Origin: Deltaproteobacteria bacterium
GTDB taxonomy: Bacteria; Desulfobacterota; Desulfobacteria; Desulfobacterales; B30-G6
Assembly: GCA_003647375.1 (NCBI GenBank)
Contig: QMMS01000335.1
Coordinates: 1 to 5,089 of the forward strand
DNA length: 5,089 nucleotides
Direction: 5' to 3'
The stretch's first letter is position 1. Every line of letters begins with the position of its first letter. The notes beneath the pieces are model-generated. The model did no database searches. It saw nothing but the letters and a program-made list of their open reading frames with translations, and was not told where the DNA came from. The position numbers and the translations under genes were made by a program. This document shows, piece by piece, positions 1 to 5,089 of the stretch.

Positions 1-36
1 AAATAGGAAAGACGACTTTTTTCTCAAGATTTTCAT
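1..36 (-). CDS. 5' end of an unknown gene, cut by the window edge
   Basis: Twelve codons are visible, starting at an ATG on the minus strand (bases 36-34) and reading MKILRKKSSFLF before the window ends. A clear ribosome binding site, AAGGAG on the minus strand (bases 47-52), lies 10 bases upstream of this ATG, which is the main reason for calling a real start. The stop codon of the membrane-protein gene is at 71-73, only 34 bases before this start, so the two are probably co-transcribed. The basic then hydrophobic beginning (KILRKK followed by SSFLF) would suit a signal peptide or membrane anchor, but too little is visible to say. The product is unknown. Confidence 0.55.
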   Translation of the reverse strand, partial: MKILRKKSSFLF

Positions 37-70
37 CTTTTTCAAACTCCTTTTAGACAAGGTCTCGCTC

Positions 71-1123
71 TTACAGTTTCAAGGGTTCCATGACCATGGG
101 TTTTTCCGGCAGATTTTCCATAGCCTCTTCAAAAGAAACGAGCCACGCCGTCATTCCCGGATTCGGCCCCCCGTCAGCGGCGGCCACGCGTTTGAGACTT
201 GTCAGCATCTTTTGGGTCTGTTTTTTTGAGTAAGTTTCCTGGGGGCTGTATTTTTCTGTTGATTTCTGGTTCACCAGGGCACGCAGAACATTGACCCGCA
301 CGGTGTCATTGAGACGGGATTTGTTGAGTACGTGGTTCAGCACCGCAGCATAGGTTTTTCCGGATATGGCTTGATTTACAGCCGCCATTGCGACGATGGC
401 GAACGCCAGGTCTCTTTCGAAAACAGCTTCGTGGGTGTTGATTTCCCGTCGGCTGTAAACCGCCATGGCTTCTTCCCCCACGATGGTGATGATCCAGGTC
501 AACAGGTAGCGAAAGGTGATTTCTCGCGCCGAGGTATAGGCCAGTTTGCGCCCCCAGTACCAGGGGCTCAAGGCATTGTAGGCCAGCCAGGCGCTGTTTC
601 CCAGGGTGTAAACGGCTTTGTATTTTTTGATCCAATCAAGTTTGTTTTTAACTTTTGAATCGTAGAATTCTTTGCCGGCCAGGATCTTGTGTATGCTGAC
701 ATCCTTGATCGCATTCAGAGGAAATTCTTCGATCTTATGGGTGAGCCTTGAAACGATCCGTTCGTCCAGCTTTAAAAGATCAGCGATGGAGGCCTGTAAC
801 ACGGGGGTGTCCGTGTCCGGGTAGTAGATTTCGGCAATATCTCGGGTGAGGTCGGTGGCCATGGCATATACCCGTTTGGGGGCAATGGACGTTTTCAGGG
901 AAAAGGTGCGGCTGATGCCTCTTAGCTCTCTTTCGATTCGGTCACAGGCCTTTTGGTCTGAGGGCGAGGGGAACTGGGCTTTGAGGGCGGCAATGCGCTT
1001 GAGCGGGTCTTCCTGTTCAGACCAATGGTCTCGCAGTTTTTTTCTGCGGCTTCGGGAAAGGAGCAGCAGGGTGGCAAGAAGTACGCAACCGGTCAAGATC
1101 AATATGACGATAGTGGTGTTCAC
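71..1123 (-). CDS. Membrane-anchored protein of unknown function
   Basis: A 350-residue protein starting at a GTG codon (1121-1123), preceded on the minus strand by a weak GGAAA ribosome binding site about 8 bases upstream. Residues 4-22 form one strongly hydrophobic segment, followed at once by the basic run RSRRKK (24-29). The positive-inside rule predicts a single N-terminal anchor with the large remainder in the cytoplasm. The body is mostly helical and charged. Two further hydrophobic stretches, near 203-216 (TFRYLLTWIITIVG, followed by GEEAMAVYSRRE) and 238-250, are short and may be membrane-associated or buried helices. An aromatic patch, LSPWYWGRKLAY (185-196), is the most distinctive motif. 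I see no catalytic signature, nucleotide-binding loop or metal-binding cysteine cluster. It follows the methyltransferase gene after 99 bases and precedes the partial gene at the left edge. I do not recognise the family by name and assign no function. Confidence 0.85.
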   Translation of the reverse strand: MNTTIVILILTGCVLLATLLLLSRSRRKKLRDHWSEQEDPLKRIAALKAQFPSPSDQKACDRIERELRGISRTFSLKTSIAPKRVYAMATDLTRDIAEIYYPDTDTPVLQASIADLLKLDERIVSRLTHKIEEFPLNAIKDVSIHKILAGKEFYDSKVKNKLDWIKKYKAVYTLGNSAWLAYNALSPWYWGRKLAYTSAREITFRYLLTWIITIVGEEAMAVYSRREINTHEAVFERDLAFAIVAMAAVNQAISGKTYAAVLNHVLNKSRLNDTVRVNVLRALVNQKSTEKYSPQETYSKKQTQKMLTSLKRVAAADGGPNPGMTAWLVSFEEAMENLPEKPMVMEPLKL

Positions 1124-1150
1124 AAAATGTTTCCAATCACAGCTGTGTTT

Positions 1151-1188
1151 CTACAGAAAGACTCAGGGTAATCCAGCGCTTTCTGTAG
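1151..1188. repeat. Perfect 10-bp inverted repeat between two genes
   Basis: CTACAGAAAG (1151-1160) and its exact reverse complement CTTTCTGTAG (1179-1188) are separated by 18 bases. The repeat lies between the methyltransferase stop (1223) and the membrane-protein start (1123), inside the presumed leader of the latter. No run of T follows on the minus strand, so it is not a typical rho-independent terminator. It could be a leader hairpin, an mRNA processing or stability structure, or a protein-binding palindrome. Which one is unknown. Confidence 0.6.
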
Positions 1189-1222
1189 TGATTTGCAGGG
1201 TCGGCAGCGTGCCAAAGGGATT

Positions 1223-1825
1223 CTACCGGGGTCTCCGGATTCTTTTAAAAATATTTTTTTCCAGTACAAACCCCAGCCACACATCCTTGTCATTTACTTT
1301 CGACACTTGCCTGTTGAATTCGAGGACTGTAAACCCGAACTTTTTAAAAAGCGCTTCAAGATCGTTGCTCTGCCAATAGTAAAAAAACCTGCCAAGTTCA
1401 TCCGTCCCCGTACCCTGGCCCTGCTTCAAGGTGATCAGCACTTTGCCCCCCGGCCGAAGCCCGGCTGTTACCCGCTCGAAAATATGCGGCAGATTTTCAT
1501 GCGGGACGTGCACCAGGGAACCGGCCAAAAGAATGGCATCTATCGGCCGCGTTGTAAAATCGAACGCCTCGAAGTCACCCTTTATGACATCCGACCCTGT
1601 GTTCTGCCTGGCAAGATCTGCCAACCCGGCCGATCTTTCAAAGCCGGATACGGTAAAGCTGTTATTCTTGAGCCAGAGCATGTCGCGGCCCGACCCGCAG
1701 CCGATGTCCAGAATCGTGCAGCCCGGCTCGAGGTGTTTTCGCAAAGGCTCGAGAAAAGACGACGGGTCGATGGTAAAGGTCTTTTGATGATAGGTTTGAA
1801 AGTGATTTTGATAATAGTCGGACAT
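1223..1825 (-). CDS. Class I SAM-dependent methyltransferase
   Basis: A 200-residue Rossmann-fold methyltransferase expected to transfer a methyl group from S-adenosylmethionine to an unidentified substrate in the cytoplasm. Motif I, the SAM-binding glycine loop, is textbook: ILDIGCGSGRD at residues 38-48. The acidic residue that normally contacts the ribose is probably E63 in GFERS (61-65). A motif II-like GDFEAFDF follows near 84-91, then a hydrophobic strand (DAILLAGSLVHVP) and the post-motif helix with LRPGGKVLITLKQG, the usual motif III region. The length is that of a single-domain enzyme of the Methyltransf_11/25 type with no extra substrate domain. The ATG start (1823-1825) lacks a good ribosome binding site but leaves the expected 35-40 residues before motif I. 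The C-terminus is basic (KRIRRPR). The substrate cannot be inferred from the neighbours. Confidence 0.92.
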   Translation of the reverse strand: MSDYYQNHFQTYHQKTFTIDPSSFLEPLRKHLEPGCTILDIGCGSGRDMLWLKNNSFTVSGFERSAGLADLARQNTGSDVIKGDFEAFDFTTRPIDAILLAGSLVHVPHENLPHIFERVTAGLRPGGKVLITLKQGQGTGTDELGRFFYYWQSNDLEALFKKFGFTVLEFNRQVSKVNDKDVWLGFVLEKNIFKRIRRPR

Positions 1826-1922
1826 GGATTGTGGTTACAGCCTACACAGTATTGTTGATAATATATATGCGAAACCAAGGCGTGTATTTGAAATTTTCTG
1901 TTATGGGCCCCCATAATCGGAT

Positions 1923-1960
1923 TTCAAACGAGTTTAAACCCTTTTGGGTGTTCTTTTCAA
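1923..1960. repeat. Direct repeat, copy 1 (diverged)
   Basis: This 38-base segment matches 2273-2310 at 30 of 38 positions with no gaps and in the same orientation. The most conserved blocks are TTTAA, CCCTTTT and TTTCAA. Looser similarity extends leftwards to about 1898 (a shared CTGTT and a CCCC block, with a one-base gap). The two copies are 350 bases apart and bracket the terminator, the two-hairpin element and the gene relic. Confidence 0.55.
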
Positions 1961-2019
1961 TACAATTACCTGTTTAAGAATCCCATGATCTGAAACACGT
2001 CGAATAGAAGGGTGAAAAA

Positions 2020-2064
2020 CAAAACAGGGCATCCTTTCAATGTCGGAAAGGATACCCTATTTTG
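2020..2064 (-). terminator. Rho-independent terminator, minus strand
   Basis: The arms 2020-2038 and 2046-2064 form a 19-bp stem around a 7-base loop (2039-2045). On the minus strand all positions pair, with two G-U wobbles. On the plus strand those two become A-C mismatches, so the structure was evidently selected as minus-strand RNA. The stem is followed on the minus strand by TTTTGTTTTT (about 2015-2024, partly inside the stem base), a classic U-tract. It lies about 70 bases past the stop of the gene relic and 400 bases past the radical SAM gene, and would end transcription from that side before the methyltransferase gene. Confidence 0.75.
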
Positions 2065-2093
2065 CTGTTCATGAAAATTAAAATGGCATATCA

Positions 2094-2136
2094 GCGACCC
2101 TGTCGCGTTTCATAAAATCGTGGAACACGATTTTAT
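2094..2136 (-). repeat. Two-hairpin element, copy A
   Basis: On the minus strand a perfect 11-bp stem with a TTC loop (2112-2136, centre GTGTTCCAC) is followed after a short spacer by a second hairpin, GCGAC-AGG-GTCGC (2094-2106). A related arrangement is found at 3491-3533, with the same GTGTTCCAC centre and a similar second hairpin. In both copies the first stem begins at the TAA stop codon of the minus-strand reading frame just before it. No T-run follows, so it is not a standard terminator. It may be a small dispersed palindromic repeat or a 3'-end RNA structure. Confidence 0.6.
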
Positions 2137-2234
2137 TTGGCCTCCTGAATGGCCTTCCGCGCAACCTTGTCGATGATTCCCGGGGCGATCATTTTTATCC
2201 AGCGTCCCAGTTTTCCCCTGTTTTCCTTTGTTTC
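2133..2234 (-). pseudogene. 3'-end relic of a lost gene (33 codons)
   Basis: On the minus strand an open stretch of 33 codons ends at TAA (2133-2135) and is bounded upstream by a TGA (2235-2237). It reads GKLGRWIKMIAPGIIDKV then ARKAIQEAK at its end, a protein-like sequence with an amphipathic, lysine-rich C-terminal helix. It has no ribosome binding site and the only ATG is at its 15th codon, so it looks like the tail of a larger gene whose upstream part has been lost. A two-hairpin element at its stop codon and a terminator further down fit a former 3' end. The sequence vaguely recalls C-termini of short-chain dehydrogenases, but this is weak and I do not assign it. Confidence 0.4.
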
Positions 2235-2272
2235 TCAATAAAAAATTGCTGTTTGAATCCCCAAAAGTGAGG

Positions 2273-2310
2273 TTCAGACCAATTTAAGCCCTTTTAGCGG
2301 TTCATTTCAA
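2273..2310. repeat. Direct repeat, copy 2 (diverged)
   Basis: Partner of 1923-1960: 30 of 38 bases are identical without gaps, in the same orientation. It sits immediately upstream (minus-strand sense) of the point where the gene relic at 2133-2234 loses its reading frame, so the repeat may mark the junction where the missing part of that gene was removed or replaced. Confidence 0.55.
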
Positions 2311-2343
2311 GTCCTAACATATAGTCGCTCACCTTAGACCAAA

Positions 2344-2375
2344 GTCGCCGGTATCTGAACGATGTTATCGGCGAC
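2344..2375. repeat. 10-bp inverted repeat downstream of the radical SAM gene
   Basis: GTCGCCGGTA (2344-2353) and TATCGGCGAC (2366-2375) form a stem with a 12-base loop. Nine pairs are Watson-Crick, and the tenth is G-U on plus-strand RNA or A-C on minus-strand RNA. It begins 85 bases past the radical SAM stop codon. Only TTT follows on the minus strand, so a terminator role is possible but weak. Confidence 0.4.
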
Positions 2376-2459
2376 AAACGGATTTTACTTGTATCAAGCA
2401 AAATGAAAAAATTGGATTTCAGGGGGCGGCTTTTGAAGGGAAAGGGCCAAGGATATGAT

Positions 2460-3419
2460 TCACCGATGCCAGCTGGTCAAGCCGGAGGCGGCCGATGCTG
2501 TCAGCATACGCAGGGTCTCTTTGGAGTTGAACAGTTTTTCGCAAAGTTCACACTTCCGGTATTGAACGATTTCACGCGCCGGTATTCCTGAAAAAGACGC
2601 TATGCTGGTGAGGCCCATGGTCCGGATAAGCTGGTACAATGCAAGGGTTTCACTTTTTCTGAACAAGGCGTCGACAGAGTTGTTGCGCAGGCTGCCAAGG
2701 TACAGGAAACGGGTTTTCGAAAAGCGGTCTGCACCGTCACAACAGGCATACATATCGAGTTCCGGTGTGAGATAGGGATTCATGGCGCACAGGTTGGGCC
2801 GGTAATCGGTGGAAACCGGCGGCCGGTCAAAATCACCTGCCCGGCCAAAATAGATGACCGGTTCCGGGAAAAACTTCAAGCTGTGACGTCGCAGAAATTG
2901 TTCGTAAGTGTCGTCATTTTTAGAAAAATCGGTCACAAAGGAAATAAAATAGTCCAGCCCGTGCTGCTGGCAGCTGGATGCGGCGCGCACAATGTTGTCA
3001 GCGTCGATGTGCTGCTGGTGCCAGCGGCTGAAACTGAGCCGCAATTGTGACAACCCGCTTGCCCAAAGACCCGCAACCACCTGATCTGCCTTGTCAGGCG
3101 TTTTGGCCCAATATCCGTTGGTCACGACCCTTGACTCGATTGTATTTCCCTGGCAGAGTGCCAGCATTTTTCAGATATCAGCATAATACCGCAGGGGTTC
3201 GCCCGCCGTAAAACTGATGCCCGTGACCTTGCTGCGGGCCATTTCGTCGACAATTGTTTTGGCCCGGTCAATCTCCATTTTGGAGGTGTTCGGTGATGCG
3301 TCTGCAGCAACGCAGTGACCGCATCGAATGTTGCATTGTGTTGAATAGCCGAAGGCAATATTTCTCACCGGTCTATTTATATCCAGTGCGGTCGAATTCA
3401 TCATATTACTCATTTGCAT
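2460..3419 (-). pseudogene. Radical SAM/SPASM-like protein interrupted by an in-frame TGA
   Basis: Read through, the frame encodes 319 residues. The radical SAM core starts with GYSTQCNIRCGHC: C29, C33 and C36 form the CxxxCxxC site for the 4Fe-4S cluster that cleaves SAM. TAGEP (71-75) replaces the usual GGEP motif. RVVTNGYW follows about 15 residues after the TGA, as expected for the next strand of the barrel. C-terminal cysteines C211, C226, C227, C290 and C293, with LYLGSLRNNSVDALF between them, resemble a SPASM or twitch domain carrying an auxiliary cluster. Codon 83 is TGA (3171-3173). The following AAA and ATG stay in the same frame, so a single base change splits one gene into an 82-residue and a 235-residue piece. 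The downstream ATG (3165-3167) has no ribosome binding site. Nonsense mutation or sequencing error is most likely; selenocysteine is a less likely alternative. The start at 3419 also lacks a clear ribosome binding site. Substrate unknown; no precursor peptide gene is visible nearby. Confidence 0.85.
3171..3173 (-). other. In-frame TGA inside the radical SAM frame
   Basis: The triplet follows ADI and precedes K-M-L-A-L-C in a region that is normally the first helix after the GGEP motif. A single C-to-T change from CGA (Arg) would create it, and a charged residue is plausible in this helix. No UxxC or CxxU pair is present. A perfect 6-bp hairpin with a 3-base loop starts six bases downstream, but it does not match the usual bacterial SECIS spacing or its loop G. 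Confidence 0.9.
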
Positions 3420-3490
3420 TTAGAGTCGTGGGCTAATACGTTTTGCCCTTGACATTCGTATGTAGAAAAAACGACGTATATCTTTTTATA

Positions 3491-3533
3491 GTGGCGCAGC
3501 CGCGTAGAATAACAGGGTGGAACACGCTGTTAT
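3491..3533 (-). repeat. Two-hairpin element, copy B
   Basis: On the minus strand an 11-bp stem with one mismatch and a TTC loop (3509-3533, centre GTGTTCCAC) is followed by a second small hairpin, GCGGC-TGC-GCCAC (3491-3503, one mismatch). The order, loop, spacing and start at a stop codon match copy A at 2094-2136. Here the TAA stop of the DksA-like gene (3530-3532) lies within the first stem. It occupies most of the 110-base gap between that gene and the radical SAM gene. Confidence 0.6.
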
Positions 3534-3874
3534 ACCTCCAATGCCTCGGCACATTGAACGCAAAGGTCTGATTCGGGCACGATCATCAACCTTGCAAAGG
3601 GGATTGGGTTTTCACATTCACGACACAAACCGAAATCAGGGTCATCGATCATCAAAAGCGCGCGTTCCATTTTTGAAAGCGTCTGTTCTGTTTGTTTCAA
3701 GGTGGCCTCATTGATGCTTTTGCTGATGATGGCTTCCATGCGGGTGAGCCGTCCGATGGCATTGTCCGGCGGAACAGGCCGGGAAAGTGCTTGAAACGAT
3801 TTTTTATCATCCTTAAGGCTCGATATTTTATCGCGAATGTGCTCTCTAAGTAGCTCTTTTTTATCGGTATCCAA
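3530..3874 (-). CDS. DksA/TraR-family zinc-finger regulator
   Basis: A 114-residue protein of the DksA/TraR family. Known members bind in the secondary channel of RNA polymerase and adjust initiation at selected promoters, in DksA together with ppGpp. The C-terminal zinc finger is complete: C84, C87, C105 and C108 (CxxC, 17 residues, CxxC) in FGLCRECENPIPFARL and DLCVQC. Before it lies the coiled coil, with its turn at PVPPDNAIGRLTRMEAI (about 33-49). D37-N-A39 could correspond to the functional D-x-A at the DksA tip. It is shorter than E. coli DksA (151 residues), lacking much of the N-terminal globular part. The start is a TTG (3872-3874) with AGGAAAGG about 10 bases upstream. No ATG is better placed. 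The stop codon lies in a hairpin element. The divergent ATPase remnant overlaps its upstream region. Confidence 0.93.
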   Translation of the reverse strand: MDTDKKELLREHIRDKISSLKDDKKSFQALSRPVPPDNAIGRLTRMEAIISKSINEATLKQTEQTLSKMERALLMIDDPDFGLCRECENPIPFARLMIVPESDLCVQCAEALEV

Positions 3875-3906
3875 AATTATATCGCCTTTCCTGATGTTGA
3901 AGCGCC

Positions 3907-3935
3907 ACCATACACAAATCTGTCCGGCAAAGCAA
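3907..3935 (-). promoter_or_regulatory. Possible promoter of the DksA-like gene
   Basis: On the minus strand TTGCTT (3930-3935) and TATGGT (3907-3912) are spaced by exactly 17 bases and lie 33 bases upstream of the TTG start. The match to the sigma-70 consensus is only moderate (3 of 6 and 4 of 6), so this is a candidate only. Confidence 0.3.
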
Positions 3936-3986
3936 TCGTCTCTTACGTATCATTCAGAAGGCTGTTTGCGGTTAATCATTTCGATT

Positions 3987-4952
3987 CGTTCTTCCCTGCT
4001 CAAGGGGCAGTTACCCGGCCGCCAGAAATGCATCGTTCTGGATGAGATTCATAAATTTGCTCGCTGGCGCAATCTGGTGAAAGGATTTTATGACACCAAT
4101 AAATCCGCTGTGTCCTTTATAATTACAGGTTCTTCAAGGCTGGATTATTATAGCAAAGGGGGTGACTCTCTTCAGGGCAGATACCATTATTACCGGCTCC
4201 ACCCGCTGTCTCTGAACGAATTGAACCCTGATCCCTCCCAAGAGGATTTTAAATATCTTTTACGTTTCGGCGGATTTCCAGAACCCTGCCTGAAAGGGGA
4301 GGAGAAATTCTGGCGGCGGTGGCAAAACGAGAGGGTTCGGCGGGTCATATACGAGGACATCAATGTATTGGAAAACGTAAGGGAGGTCAGCCTGCTAGAA
4401 CTGCTTGCCGAGGAATTGCCCAACCGGGTCGGCGCGCCTCTATCAATCAAGAACTTGAAAGAACTATTGGAAGTCTCCCATGAAACTGCTGATCGCTGGG
4501 TTCGCATCTTTGAACGAATGTATTACTGTTTCCGCATACCTCCTTACGGTGCTCCCAAAATCAGGGCTGTTAAGAAAGAACAGAAACTTTACCTGTGGGA
4601 CTGGTTTTTGGTTTCCGAACCAGGACCGCGCTTCGAGAATTTTATTGCCTCCCACCTGTTGAAATATTGCCATTTTCAGGAAGATACGGAAGGGTTCAGG
4701 ATGGAATTGCGTTTCTTGCGGGATACAGACAAACGCGAAGTGGATTTTGTCGTTCTAAAGGAGGGAAAGCCGATTTTTGCAGTCGAGTGCAAGACAGGTG
4801 CAAAAAATGTCAGCCCATCGATTTATTACTTCAAGGAACGAACCGACATTCCTGTTTTTTTTCAGGTTCATGAACAAAAGGAAGACTATATTAAAAATGG
4901 TGTGAGGGTTCTGCCGGTGCAAACGTTCTGTCGGGAAATGCAAATTCCCTGA
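3987..4952 (+). pseudogene. N-terminally truncated AAA/DUF4143 ATPase
   Basis: The frame is open from an ATG at 3837, but family-like sequence begins only near SSLLKGQLP (about residue 52 of that frame). Walker B CIVLDEIHK (65-73), the sensor-like IITGSSRLD (95-103), the GDSLQGRYHYYRLHPLSL segment (109-126), a helix-turn-helix-like part (about 202-235) and the C-terminal nuclease-like domain with E267, D303 and VECKTG (316-321, E317-x-K319) all follow in the order usual for these proteins. The P-loop that should precede Walker B by some 45-60 residues is missing: no GKT or GKS motif is readable in the preceding 150 bases. The frame from 3837 to about 3980 overlaps the start and upstream region of the opposite DksA-like gene and looks non-coding. 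Without Walker A it should not hydrolyse ATP. Intact relatives are common accessory genes, often linked to horizontal transfer, with poorly defined function. Confidence 0.8.
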
Positions 4953-5089
4953 ACCGCTGTTTTTGGCCCTGAAAAGGTGAGTCTAAGCGTGTTTATGGGT
5001 CCGAAAACGCGACTATCTATAGACATTTCAAAAGGTTAATTGGGTTCGACCCCAAGAAACCTACTGGATTAAATCCGTCAATTCACGCC
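4953..5089. other. Tail with no gene found
   Basis: The last 137 bases have no convincing reading frame, terminator or RNA gene. A small perfect hairpin, TTGGG (5040-5044) and CCCAA (5051-5055) around TTCGAC, superficially resembles a tRNA T-arm, but no other tRNA part is present. GGATTAAATCC (5067-5077) is a short palindrome of no clear meaning. Confidence 0.4.

Larger units (their letters stand above)
1826..2459. other. Gene-poor stretch with relics, hairpins and repeats
   Basis: This 634-base stretch between the methyltransferase start and the radical SAM stop has no intact gene. It holds one copy of a diverged direct repeat (1923-1960), a strong minus-strand terminator (2020-2064), a two-hairpin element (2094-2136), a 33-codon 3'-end gene relic (2133-2234), the second direct-repeat copy (2273-2310) and a 10-bp inverted repeat (2344-2375). 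These parts are described separately. Together they suggest a site of past insertion and deletion rather than one functional unit. The methyltransferase promoter should lie at the left end (about 1826-1900), which is AT-rich, but I cannot fix its boxes. Confidence 0.6.

Noticed and set aside
846..1379. Plus-strand open frame of about 177 codons across the membrane-protein gene and the intergenic gap
   Set aside because: It overlaps two better-supported minus-strand genes, has no family features and spans their intergenic region.
1193..1858. Long plus-strand open frame of about 221 codons opposite the methyltransferase
   Set aside because: It is the antisense shadow of a gene with complete SAM-binding motifs. 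The plus-strand translation has no recognisable domain and a skewed composition.
2403..2591. Small plus-strand open frame of 62 codons, considered as a peptide precursor for the radical SAM protein
   Set aside because: It is antisense to the conserved 3' end of the radical SAM gene, has no leader-like sequence and no repeated core or Cys pattern. I could not support a RiPP precursor anywhere in the window.
2460..3167. Downstream half of the radical SAM frame as an independent gene starting at ATG 3167
   Set aside because: The ATG has no ribosome binding site, lies in the same frame one codon after the TGA, and the product would start in the middle of the barrel without the SAM cluster cysteines.
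3450..3477. TTGACA at 3450-3455 on the plus strand as a promoter -35 box
   Set aside because: The nearest TATA-like box lies 22 bases away, too far for a normal spacer, and no plus-strand gene starts downstream.
5035..5060. T-arm-like GGTTCGACC, suggesting the 3' end of a tRNA or an attachment site
   Set aside because: There is no matching acceptor stem, anticodon arm or D-arm in the flanking bases, and the loop is six rather than seven bases in the best pairing.
1..5089. CRISPR array, intact insertion sequence, rRNA or tRNA gene
   Set aside because: No regularly spaced repeats, no transposase-like reading frame with terminal inverted repeats, and no complete tRNA or rRNA pattern was seen on either strand.

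Overview
The window looks like part of a chromosome from a Gram-negative, probably anaerobic bacterium. A Desulfobacterota (Deltaproteobacteria, Desulfobacterales-like) host is my best guess. It rests on the style of the small DksA/TraR-type zinc-finger protein, the SPASM-type radical SAM protein, mid-range GC content and relic-rich intergenic DNA. That is an inference from sequence style, not a proven assignment.

Layout. Almost everything is read from the minus strand. From right to left these are: a DksA/TraR-family zinc-finger regulator (3530-3874); a radical SAM/SPASM-like gene whose frame is cut by one in-frame TGA (2460-3419, TGA at 3171-3173); a gene-poor 634-base stretch (1826-2459) holding a short 3'-end gene relic, hairpins, a diverged direct repeat and a good minus-strand terminator; a class I SAM-dependent methyltransferase (1223-1825); a membrane-anchored protein of unknown function (71-1123); and the first 12 codons of another gene running off the left edge (1-36). 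The only plus-strand gene is a broken ATPase of the AAA/DUF4143 type (about 3987-4952). It keeps Walker B, the middle domain and the C-terminal nuclease-like domain, but has no recognisable P-loop. Its 5' side runs into the upstream region of the divergent DksA-like gene. The last 137 bases hold no gene I can support.

How the parts relate. I see no single multi-gene system. The methyltransferase, the membrane protein and the partial gene at the left edge lie in the same direction and could be co-transcribed, although a 99-base gap with an inverted repeat separates the first two. The middle looks like a decaying accessory region: two damaged genes, a 33-codon relic, diverged direct repeats, and two related two-hairpin elements whose first stem begins at the TAA stop of a minus-strand reading frame. 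The points most worth checking are the in-frame TGA in the radical SAM gene (nonsense mutation, sequencing error or, less likely, selenocysteine) and the stop-codon-associated hairpin element.
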